Positions 16,550-23,587 of a DNA stretch of 37,065 bases are shown here, in pieces. The position numbers were made by a program, and so were the translations under genes. Origin of the DNA: DASVAL01 sp035649575 (GTDB lineage Bacteria > Planctomycetota > UBA1135 > UBA2386); assembly GCA_035649575.1 (NCBI GenBank), contig DASRJH010000081.1, positions 1 to 37,065 of the forward strand, given 5' to 3'. The stretch's first letter is position 1, and each line of letters opens with the position of its first letter. Below the pieces are notes generated by a model, which saw only the letters and a program-made list of their open reading frames with translations, was not told the DNA's origin and searched no databases.

Positions 16550-18174
16550 GCGCCGCTCCGCACAGCCGTGCGCCGCAACACCCTGCCGGCGCGCACGCCG
16601 GTCAACAGGCCCTGGTTCACCGCGATCTCCCCGTTGACGAACACCATGCGGATGCCTTCGGGATGCCGCAGGGGCTCGGCGAACGTGGCTTGGTCGAGGA
16701 CCTTCGCAGGGTCGAACACGACGAGGTCGGCGAACGCGCCGACACGCAGCTCGCCGCGGTCCTCGAGACCGAAGATCCCGGCCGGCAGCGACGTCATCTT
16801 GTGGATCGCCGTCGGCAGGTCCGTGACGCCGCGTTCCCTCACGTAGTGGCCGAGCACGCGCGGATTGTTGCCGGAGCCGCGAGGATGCGGGCGTTCGACG
16901 CTGACGTCGGCCCGGATCCCGGCGTCGCTCGCGACCGCGATCCAATCCTCTCGCATGAAACGCTCGACGTCCTGTTCGGCCATCGTGTGGTAGACCATGC
17001 CGACGCGGGACGTGGGGGAGGCCACGTACAACGCGATGGCCATGTCGGCCTGCGCATCGCGGTCGCTGCGCTGCAGGCGCTTCTGGGCTGCCTCGGAGAG
17101 CAGCAGACCGTTCAGCTCGGCGTCGGCCTTCGCGGATGCGATCCGCGCATAGCCGAAGTCGCCGAAGCCGACCTCGTCCATCTTGGTCAGCAGCGCCGTG
17201 TGGATCTTCGCGCGAAACTCGCGATCGTCGCGCAGGCGCGCCGCGAACTTCTCGCGGCCGACGTCGAGCTCGGCGGAGGGGAACAGCACGTCGAGTCCGG
17301 TCGAGCTCGCGTCGTAGGCGTACTGGTCGGCGGTCACGCGCACGCCCCTGGCCCTGGCCTGCTGCAGCACGGCGAGCACTTCGGCCGAGCGACCGTGGTT
17401 CGGCTTGCCCGTGCACTTGATGTGGCTGATGTGCACGGGCACCGACGCTGCCGAGCCGATCGCGAGCGCTTCGTCGATGGCCTCGAGCACGCTGTTGCCC
17501 TCGTTGCGCATGTGGCTCGCGTAGAGCCCGCCGTAGCGACCCGCGATCGTCGCGAGGGCCGAGATCTCCGCGCGTTCCGCGTAGGTGCCCGGCACGTAGA
17601 TGAGCCCCGTCGAGAGGCCGAAGGCGCCCGCTCGCATGCCGATCTCGACGAGGTCCATCATGCGCTGCAGTTCTGCCGCATCGGGGGCGCGGTTCTGCGA
17701 GCCCATCACCGCCGTGCGCACGGTGCCGTGGCCGACCAGGCTGCCGTAGTTGAGCCCGATGCCACCCTTCTCGAGGCGCGCGAAGTGCGCGGCGAGGTCC
17801 TGCACCGAGCTGCCACAGTTGCCCGTGATCAGCGTCGTGACCCCCATGCGCAGGAAGTTCTGACAGAGCGGTTCGCGCACGATGTCGGAGTCCACGTGCG
17901 TGTGCACGTCGATGAAGCCGGGGGCCACGTAGAGCCCCGCGAGCTCGAGCACCGGTGTGCCGTTCGGCACGGCGAACTCGCCGAGGGCCGCGATCCTGCC
18001 GTCGCGAATGCCGAGGTTGCCGTTCGTGAGCACGCGAGCTGCGCCATCGACGAGCGTGACGCCACGCAGCACGAGGTCGAAAGTCGGCGGCGTCTGGCTC
18101 TGCATCACGGCCGGTGGCTCGACGGTGCAGGCGGATGCCAACACGAGGGCCGAGGTGCGCAGGGCAGCGAGCAT
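16546..18174 (-). CDS. D-aminoacylase-type amidohydrolase, lipoprotein
   Basis: 542 residues. Residues 1-16 are a lipoprotein signal (LVLASAC, Cys16), unusual for a family that is mostly cytoplasmic. The amidohydrolase fold has APGFIDVHTHVDSD (His91 and His93 as metal ligands), TLITGNCGSS, GLSTGLIYVPGTYA, ASHMRNEG, VHISHIKCTG and IAVASDAGI. It ends with GELRVGAFADLVVFDPAKV. This pattern is that of N-acyl-D-amino-acid deacylases and relatives, which hydrolyse N-acylated D-amino acids or D-dipeptides. With a lipid anchor it may act on peptidoglycan-derived or environmental substrates in the periplasm (inference). The stop overlaps the next gene's GTG. Confidence 0.88.
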   Translation of the reverse strand: MLAALRTSALVLASACTVEPPAVMQSQTPPTFDLVLRGVTLVDGAARVLTNGNLGIRDGRIAALGEFAVPNGTPVLELAGLYVAPGFIDVHTHVDSDIVREPLCQNFLRMGVTTLITGNCGSSVQDLAAHFARLEKGGIGLNYGSLVGHGTVRTAVMGSQNRAPDAAELQRMMDLVEIGMRAGAFGLSTGLIYVPGTYAERAEISALATIAGRYGGLYASHMRNEGNSVLEAIDEALAIGSAASVPVHISHIKCTGKPNHGRSAEVLAVLQQARARGVRVTADQYAYDASSTGLDVLFPSAELDVGREKFAARLRDDREFRAKIHTALLTKMDEVGFGDFGYARIASAKADAELNGLLLSEAAQKRLQRSDRDAQADMAIALYVASPTSRVGMVYHTMAEQDVERFMREDWIAVASDAGIRADVSVERPHPRGSGNNPRVLGHYVRERGVTDLPTAIHKMTSLPAGIFGLEDRGELRVGAFADLVVFDPAKVLDQATFAEPLRHPEGIRMVFVNGEIAVNQGLLTGVRAGRVLRRTAVRSGA

Positions 18175-18593
18175 GCGGGCAGATGCTACCGTGCGGTGCT
18201 GGCTGGATGCCCGTGGGCCTCGGTGGCCTGGATCAGCCGCGAGTACTCGAGTGATCCCGTGGTCGGCGGCATGTTCGCGACCGCTTGTTCGGCCGCGGCA
18301 ATCGCGGCCAGTGCTCGTTGCGCGCAGAGGAGCAGACGTGCCGCATGTCCTCGGTCCGTTTCCCGGTGACACGCTTGGGCCGAGAGGACTCGTGCCTTCG
18401 TGGCGATGCGCGCCGTGCCACGCGGACCAGTTCGTGCAGTCGCGCGAGATCAAGGCAGCCACAACGCGCGTGACCGGCTCATCGTGGACCGCACCTCGCG
18501 ACCTTTTTCTTGCCACGAAGTGAAACTCGCCCCGGTGCGATGGGTAGTTCACGTGTCCCGGCCGCGGTGTGATCCTCGGCTCGCGGACACAAC
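18175..18593. other. Intergenic region with a possible gene remnant
   Basis: No intact gene is visible between the amidohydrolase start and the hairpin at 18594. On the plus strand the frame ending at 18523 contains one CAPCHADQF heme-type motif (about 18409-18435) followed by QSREIKAA, resembling one heme site of a c-type cytochrome. No upstream signal peptide or further heme motifs follow. It could be a fragment or chance. The region probably also holds the amidohydrolase promoter. Confidence 0.35.
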
Positions 18594-18658
18594 AAGACTC
18601 TCCACCGAGGAGGAGTGGGCACGTCGCTCGGTCCTCCGGGGGCGAGGTGGAGAGTCTT
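18594..18658 (-). terminator. Hairpin downstream of the CMD gene, probable terminator
   Basis: AAGACTCTCCACC (18594-18606) and GGTGGAGAGTCTT (18646-18658) are a perfect 13-bp inverted repeat, with further pairing of GAGGA/TCCTC inside. Read on the minus strand it begins three bases after a TAA stop and is followed by TTGTGT, a weak U-rich tail. This fits a terminator for the minus-strand gene at 18702-19337. Confidence 0.55.
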
Positions 18659-18660
18659 CC

Positions 18661-18705
18661 TTACATCTTGGCCGCGCCGAGGGTGTTGATCAACTGATCC
18701 CTCAC
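18661..18705 (-). CDS. Possible 14-residue coupled micro-ORF
   Basis: A GTG overlaps the TGA stop of the CMD-like gene (GTGA) and opens a 14-codon frame, MRDQLINTLGAAKM, ending in TAA directly before the hairpin. The codons have the GC-rich third positions typical of this genome, and the same overlap joins many real genes here. It may be a true leader-like peptide, or the original C-terminus of the CMD protein left behind by a frameshift. No family known. Confidence 0.25.
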   Translation of the reverse strand: MRDQLINTLGAAKM

Positions 18706-19337
18706 CTTTCGCTGTCGCCGCTGGAATGCCGGAGCCGCGCGAGCCACCCTTCGACCTGCGCCGTCTCCCCGAACACCGAGACAAGCGTCTCCCGCAACTC
18801 GGCGAGGTTGCTGCCGAAGTGCAGGGCGCCTCGCGCGTGGGCGACGAATTGGCGCAACTGGTCCTGGGCCGCGAGCACCGCCACCGCGAGCACTTCGCGC
18901 ACGCGAGGCCCGAGGTGCGGTCGCGTGAGAATCCGGCCGTAGGCGGCTTCGAGTACGAAGTCGTGGAAATCCTCGTGGAAGGTCTTCAACATCGCCCGGA
19001 CCGAAGCCTCGTTCGGTCCGTAGATCCGCGCAAACAGAACCTGGCCGGCCGGACCCTGCTCGGCTCGCGGCAGGCCGCCACCGGTCGGCGCCGTTGCCGC
19101 GGGCCAGGCTTCTCCGAGCTGTTCGAATGCCGTGACAGCGCGCGGGAATCCGCAGAATAGGACCGACTGCAGCAGGGTCTCTTCGAGGTCCTGACGCGGG
19201 AAGGAACGCGCGGCCGCGGCGCGGGCACAGGCCTGCAGCGTGTCCCAGTCCGCGCGCCAGACCGCGGTGATCGCGAGGACCAAGAAGCGCAGAGGAGGAG
19301 CGAGGCCTTCGCGGGCCAGCAGTTCGTCGAGCGCCAT
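18702..19337 (-). CDS. Carboxymuconolactone decarboxylase (AhpD-like) family protein
   Basis: 211 residues with two CMD-like helical halves. The N-terminal one is LRFLVLAITAVWRADWDTLQ to LQSVLFCGFPRAVTAFEQLGEAW. The C-terminal one is GPRVREVLAVAVLAAQDQLRQFVAHARGALHFG followed by ELRETLVSVFG. Family members include gamma-carboxymuconolactone decarboxylase and the peroxidase AhpD. The catalytic CxxC of AhpD is absent: the helix that should carry it reads AAQDQLRQFVAH. A thiol peroxidase role is therefore unlikely and the substrate is unknown. The middle segment (FARIYGPNEASVRAMLKTFHEDFHDFVLEAAYG) is also family-typical. An 18-base gap separates it from the HDOD gene upstream, suggesting an operon. 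Confidence 0.8.
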   Translation of the reverse strand: MALDELLAREGLAPPLRFLVLAITAVWRADWDTLQACARAAAARSFPRQDLEETLLQSVLFCGFPRAVTAFEQLGEAWPAATAPTGGGLPRAEQGPAGQVLFARIYGPNEASVRAMLKTFHEDFHDFVLEAAYGRILTRPHLGPRVREVLAVAVLAAQDQLRQFVAHARGALHFGSNLAELRETLVSVFGETAQVEGWLARLRHSSGDSER

Positions 19338-19355
19338 GCGGGGTAGGCTACCCGC

Positions 19356-20204
19356 TCATCTCTCGCGGCAGGCCGGGATCGTCGCGGCGAGGATCTCCGC
19401 GCGCTGAGCGTCGGTCAGACCCAGGGCCTGCATGGCCTCGTCGTCGCAGGTGTCGCCGCGGTAGCCGCCGTTCGTGGCGCCGGCCGCCTGGTGTGCAATC
19501 GTGTTGGCGGCCATGAGCAGGAAACCGAGTGCGCGCTCATCCGGGTTGGCAGCCGGGTTGTGGTGGTAAGTGACCGCGGCCTGCACCGCGGCGCCGAACC
19601 TCCAACGGCCGGCCAGCAGACCGCCGACGTGCGCGTGGTTGAACCCGAACACCTCGGTCTCGGCCTTGGCCAGCGGCATCTGCGCCTTGTTCGACAGGCT
19701 CAGTGCCTCGCCGAACCGGATGGCGTGCGAGTCGATGAGGATCAGCTTGCCGATGTCGTGGATCAGCCCGCACGTGTAGGCGTCCTCTTTGGAGAGCCCG
19801 TGGGCGGCAGGCGAGAGCTGGGCCAGCATGCGGCAAGCGACGGCGGTCTTGAAGCTGTGGTCCCAGAACCACTGCACATCGAACCCGTCCACGGCGACCG
19901 TGTTCGCGAAGGTCTGCAGCACGGTTGCCTGCACGGCGAGCGTGTTGATGGTCGCGAGGCCGAGCATCGAGCAGGCCAGATTGATGTCCGAGATCGGGTT
20001 CTTGAGGCCGTAGAGCGAACTGTTGACGAGCTGCAGCGCGCGGTTGGCGAGCGCCTGGTCCTTCGCGATGACGGCGGCCGCATCCTTGGCCGAACCGTGC
20101 GGCGAGTTGAAGATCGCGGTGATCTCCGTGAGCACCGCCGGGATGGCCGGGATGCTGACCGTGCCATCGACGAGCCCTTCGAGTGCGGCGCTGGTGCTGA
20201 TCAT
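19356..20204 (-). CDS. HDOD-domain signalling protein
   Basis: 282 residues, essentially one HDOD domain. The N-terminal part has SIPAIPAVLTEITAIFNSP, then DQALANRALQLVNSSLYGL and the LGLATINTLAVQA helix. Unlike many HDOD proteins, this one keeps HD-type metal ligand candidates: WDHS (His116), HDIGKL (His149-Asp150), FNHAHVG (His190/His192) and YHH (213-215). HDOD proteins work in bacterial signalling and stress response, usually without known catalysis; the intact HD residues leave a phosphohydrolase activity possible. No receiver domain is attached. It is upstream of, and probably cotranscribed with, the CMD-like gene. Confidence 0.88.
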   Translation of the reverse strand: MISTSAALEGLVDGTVSIPAIPAVLTEITAIFNSPHGSAKDAAAVIAKDQALANRALQLVNSSLYGLKNPISDINLACSMLGLATINTLAVQATVLQTFANTVAVDGFDVQWFWDHSFKTAVACRMLAQLSPAAHGLSKEDAYTCGLIHDIGKLILIDSHAIRFGEALSLSNKAQMPLAKAETEVFGFNHAHVGGLLAGRWRFGAAVQAAVTYHHNPAANPDERALGFLLMAANTIAHQAAGATNGGYRGDTCDDEAMQALGLTDAQRAEILAATIPACRER

Positions 20205-20288
20205 GGCGCGGTGGCGTGACCGCTAGATTTCGTCGCCGCGTCGTGCCCGACTTGACAGCATTGGGCCCGTAGTCTCGGCCGCGATGCC

Positions 20289-21017
20289 TCAGCTGCGCTG
20301 TACGAACGCGAGGTCGCGGTATCGCTCGCTGCAGAGTTGCGTTGCCAGCGCATGTTCTGCAGTGGTCAGGGCACCATGTCGCAGGTCCATCGCGAGCGCA
20401 CGGCTGATGTGCGCGCCGAGCAGGTCCCTGAGTCTCTGCGCGAATGCCGTTGTACAGTCGGTGGCGTCGGCCGTCGCACCGACAAAAGGCGTGAGTTCGG
20501 GCCGGTTCAGCACGATCGAGCCATGGTGCAACACGCGCGCGCGCGGGAAGCGGATGCGCCGCTGTGCGGATCCGAGCAGCTTGCCGCGGTCGGTGACCAC
20601 GTCGAAGCACCCCGGTTGGGCAAAGCACCAGCGGTCCGTGGGTCTCGTGCTGGTAGTCGCGCCTCCGTGCAGGCGCCGGCTCGGCACACCGGCAGCGGCC
20701 AGCGCGGCCACGGCGGCATCGTGCAGCAGCCGGTAGCTGGCGCCGATGTCGCGCGGCAGCGACGCGGCGTCGACTGTCAGCGAGAACGTGATCTCGTCGC
20801 CATGGTGGATCGCACCACCTCCCGTGAGGCGCCGCACGACCGGCGTGTCGGGCGGCAGGTCGCGAAACTCCTCGATGCGCTGGAAGTATCCGAGCGAGAC
20901 GGCATGCGGGGACCAACCGTAGAGGCGCAACGTCGGCTCGATGCCGGCGACCAACAGCGCTTCGTCCACGGCCATGTTCCACGCGGCCTCGGACGGCTCG
21001 TGGACGATGAGGCGCAC
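20289..21017 (-). CDS. Lipoate ligase / LipM-type octanoyltransferase family protein
   Basis: 242 residues from the GTG at 21017, three bases after the gcvH stop. It has the BPL/LplA/LipB fold: NMAVDEALL (14-22), SLGYFQ, VRRLTGGGAIHH (61-72), HGDEITFSL, then WCFAQPGCFDVV and RGKLLGSAQRRIR with Lys146, then LHHGSIVL. LplA attaches free lipoate using ATP, while LipM moves octanoyl from ACP to GcvH through a cysteine in a CF segment. Cys131 here (WCF) sits where LipM has that cysteine, so LipM activity is at least as likely as ligase. Either way the probable target is the GcvH encoded next to it. Confidence 0.82.
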   Translation of the reverse strand: MRLIVHEPSEAAWNMAVDEALLVAGIEPTLRLYGWSPHAVSLGYFQRIEEFRDLPPDTPVVRRLTGGGAIHHGDEITFSLTVDAASLPRDIGASYRLLHDAAVAALAAAGVPSRRLHGGATTSTRPTDRWCFAQPGCFDVVTDRGKLLGSAQRRIRFPRARVLHHGSIVLNRPELTPFVGATADATDCTTAFAQRLRDLLGAHISRALAMDLRHGALTTAEHALATQLCSERYRDLAFVQRS

Positions 21018-21019
21018 CG

Positions 21020-21397
21020 TCAGCCTTCGGCCTTGCAGTGGGCCTCGTAGGCGGCTGCTTCGAGCAGGTCTGGTGACTTGGCAGTGACCTTGACCTGGAT
21101 CATCCACGCCTTGCCGAACGGCTCCTGCGCCAACCATTCGAGGTTGTCCGGCAGGTCCTTGTTGCTGTCGATCACTTCCCCGTTGACCGGCGAGTAGAGG
21201 CTGCTGACCGCCTTCACCGACTCGATCTCTCCGAAGCTCTCACCGATCTTCACGGACGCGCCCTTCGCGGGCAGATCGAGGAACACGAGATCGCTGAGGT
21301 GGGATACCGCGTAGTCGGTGATGCCGATGGTCGCGATGCCATTCTGGATCTTGCACCACTCGTGAGTTTTCTGATACTTGCAGTCGGTGGGACGCAT
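21020..21397 (-). CDS. gcvH: Glycine cleavage system H protein
   Basis: 125 residues, normal GcvH length. The lipoyl domain carries the attachment lysine in ESVKAVSSLYSPVNGEV (Lys62), with THEW near the N-terminus, IGITDYAVSHLSDLVFLDLP before it, and NLEWLAQEPFGKAWMIQVK after it. H protein shuttles the aminomethyl group between the P, T and L proteins of glycine cleavage. It lies between gcvT and the lipoylation enzyme. The gcvP gene is not in the window. Confidence 0.97.
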   Translation of the reverse strand: MRPTDCKYQKTHEWCKIQNGIATIGITDYAVSHLSDLVFLDLPAKGASVKIGESFGEIESVKAVSSLYSPVNGEVIDSNKDLPDNLEWLAQEPFGKAWMIQVKVTAKSPDLLEAAAYEAHCKAEG

Positions 21398-21451
21398 GTT
21401 CTTCTCTTCAGTGCGGCTCTGGAGGCTGACGTGGGGGGAGAGGCGTGCGGT

Positions 21452-22543
21452 TCAGCGTTGGCGTTTGTAGAACGGCAGCGGCACGACGACGCAGGGTTCG
21501 CCCTTGTCGCGCACGAGGAACTCGAGGGCCGTGCCGGGAGTGGCCACGTCGGTGCGAACGTATGCGGTGGCGATGTTGGTGTCCAACGTCGGCGAGATGT
21601 TGCCCGAGCAGACCTGTCCAACCTTCTCGCCGGCCCGCACGATCGGATAACCCTGTCGCGGGCAACGCTTGCTCGGGCTCGTGAGCCCGACGAGCTTGCG
21701 CCCCGTCCCGCCCGCGGCGACCAGGCGCTCCAACGCCTGCTTGCCCGTGAACTCGTGGTTCATCTTGACCGCCCAGTCGAGGCCGGCTTCGAGCGGGTTC
21801 GTCGTTTCGTCGATCTCGTGACCGTAGAGCGGCATGCCCGCTTCATGGCGCAGCGTGTCGCGCGCGCCGAGGCCGATCGCGGTCAGGCCGTCCGCGCGAC
21901 CCGCCGTGAAGAACGCATCCCACACTTTCTTCTCGCTTCCCTTGGGCGCGTAGATCTCGAAGCCGTCTTCGCCCGTGTAGCCGGTGCGCGAGATCGTCAT
22001 CGGGAGGCCGCACACGACGGTCTCCATCCAGGCGTAGTACTTGAGTGACGCGAGGTCGCCCGCGCAGAACCGCTGCGCGATCTGTTGCGACAGCGGGCCC
22101 TGGATCGCGATCATGCCGAGCGTGCGCGTGCAGTCCTCGACGACGACGTCGAAGCCCTTGCTCGTCTTGCGCATGATCTCGAGGTCGCGTGCCGTGTTGC
22201 CGGCGTTCACGACCAGGAAGAAGCCGTCGCTCTTCGGATTGCGGTACACGAGGATGTCGTCCTGCGTGAGCCCCTGCTCGTTCAGGATCATCGAGTAGCG
22301 GATCTTTCCGGGCGGGATCGCGGCGGCGTCGTTGGTCTGCAGCTTCTGCAGGAACTCGATGGCGTGGGGGCCCTTGATGCGCACGCGGCCCATGTGGCCG
22401 AGATCGAACAGCCCGGCTTTCGTGCGCACCGTGCGGGCCTCGTCGAGGATGCCGCGATACTGGACCGGCATGTTCCAGCCGCCGAACGGCACCATGCGGG
22501 CGCCGAGAGCTACGTGAACGGATTCGAGAGCGGTGGCGTGCAT
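21452..22543 (-). CDS. gcvT: Glycine cleavage system T protein (aminomethyltransferase)
   Basis: 363 residues, standard length. It transfers the methylene carbon from aminomethyl-lipoyl GcvH to tetrahydrofolate, releasing ammonia. Family features include VPFGGWNMPVQY near the N-terminus, LFDLGHMGRVRIKGP, the QTNDAA segment, LTQDDILVYR, the SRTGYTGEDGFEIY block, GLGARDTLRHEAGMPLYGHEID and the GKQAL segment, with the C-terminal barrel holding VGQVCSGNISPTL. Start is the ATG at 22543. It leads the gcvT-gcvH-lipoate gene cluster. I found no glycine riboswitch signature in the 139 bases upstream. Confidence 0.97.
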   Translation of the reverse strand: MHATALESVHVALGARMVPFGGWNMPVQYRGILDEARTVRTKAGLFDLGHMGRVRIKGPHAIEFLQKLQTNDAAAIPPGKIRYSMILNEQGLTQDDILVYRNPKSDGFFLVVNAGNTARDLEIMRKTSKGFDVVVEDCTRTLGMIAIQGPLSQQIAQRFCAGDLASLKYYAWMETVVCGLPMTISRTGYTGEDGFEIYAPKGSEKKVWDAFFTAGRADGLTAIGLGARDTLRHEAGMPLYGHEIDETTNPLEAGLDWAVKMNHEFTGKQALERLVAAGGTGRKLVGLTSPSKRCPRQGYPIVRAGEKVGQVCSGNISPTLDTNIATAYVRTDVATPGTALEFLVRDKGEPCVVVPLPFYKRQR

Positions 22544-22682
22544 GGGCGGCGAAGTCGGCGGGAATCTAGCGTCTACGCCGTTCCGAAGCCACCGAGGCCG
22601 TTCTCGGGCGGTTGCAAACGGAACCGTCGCAGCGGGGCTGGGTGCGTGTTTCGCCTTTGCTATTTCCCCGCGTTGCGCCGGT

Positions 22683-23336
22683 TCAACTAGACAGACGCCG
22701 CAGCAGATCGTCGAAATCGAGCCGCTTCAGGTCGCTCGCGGCGATCGGACCCAGGGCGCGGAAGCGCCGCCGTTCGGCAGTCGACCCACAATCGTCGTGT
22801 GCGTTCGCGTCGGCGGCCCGGTCGCAATTCTCGCTGACGGCGCCGTTCTGGGAGTCGAAACTCGTTTCGGCGGGCGCATCGCAGCCCGGCAGCAACGCGT
22901 CGAGGCTGGGCTCGACCGGGAGGTCGGGCCGCGTCGAGTTGGCGCGATGGCCGCCGTTGCCGCCGAACGGTCGCAGCGAACGCCACGTGGCTCGCGCGCC
23001 CGTGTCGTCGAAAGTGGCAAACGTGCCCTGCCGGTCGAAGTCGGTGCCCGCGAGGCGCGGCTCGAACAAATCCAACCGATGGCGCAGTCTCTCGAAGCGC
23101 CGCGGATCGGCGCGCCGCGCGTGTTCGAACTCGCGTCGCCACCCGGCGTAGTCGCCGACGTCGAACGCGATCCGGCCCAAGTGCACGTAGGCCGGGAAAT
23201 CGCAGCCGCGCAGCACGAGCACGCGTTCGTAGTGCCGGCGCGCTGCCGCGCGGAAGCCGAACCGGTATCCGATCCACCCGCAGAGCGAATGCAGTCGTGC
23301 CAAGCACGCTCGCAGGAATCGGGCCACGAACAACAT
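22683..23336 (-). CDS. Small TPR-like hypothetical protein
   Basis: 217 residues from the ATG at 23336. The N-terminus is hydrophobic and basic (MLFVARFLRACLARLHSLCGWIG), possibly a membrane-associated helix but not a clear signal peptide. Residues ~30-85 fit one or two TPR-like helical pairs (RRHYERVLVLRGCDFPAYVHLGRIAF, then DYAGWRREFEHARRADP). The rest is Asp/Arg/Ala-rich and likely disordered, ending in LKRLDFDDLLRRLSS. Overlapping open frames exist on the other strand and in another minus frame, so confidence is only moderate. Function unknown. Confidence 0.55.
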   Translation of the reverse strand: MLFVARFLRACLARLHSLCGWIGYRFGFRAAARRHYERVLVLRGCDFPAYVHLGRIAFDVGDYAGWRREFEHARRADPRRFERLRHRLDLFEPRLAGTDFDRQGTFATFDDTGARATWRSLRPFGGNGGHRANSTRPDLPVEPSLDALLPGCDAPAETSFDSQNGAVSENCDRAADANAHDDCGSTAERRRFRALGPIAASDLKRLDFDDLLRRLSS

Positions 23337-23587
23337 GGCGCGGACAGTACGGCACCGGCCCCGCGGCGGCAAGGTGCCTGGGGCGCCCGGTGGCCCTTCT
23401 ACCCACAGCGCGGGCTGTTGATCGGCATCGCACCGTGGTTCACCGCGGTGGGGGTGTGGCTTGCCGGTGCAGGTTCGTCGGCATGCACCTTCCCGTGATG
23501 CCTGGGTTTCCGTCATCGCCTCAACGTGCTTCTGCCGCCAGTCGATAGGACCACGCGACGGATAACGCGTTCGGACCGCACACGTCT

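Noticed and set aside
22544..22682. Possible glycine riboswitch upstream of gcvT
   Set aside because: I looked for the paired GGAGAG-type conserved blocks on the minus strand and did not find them.
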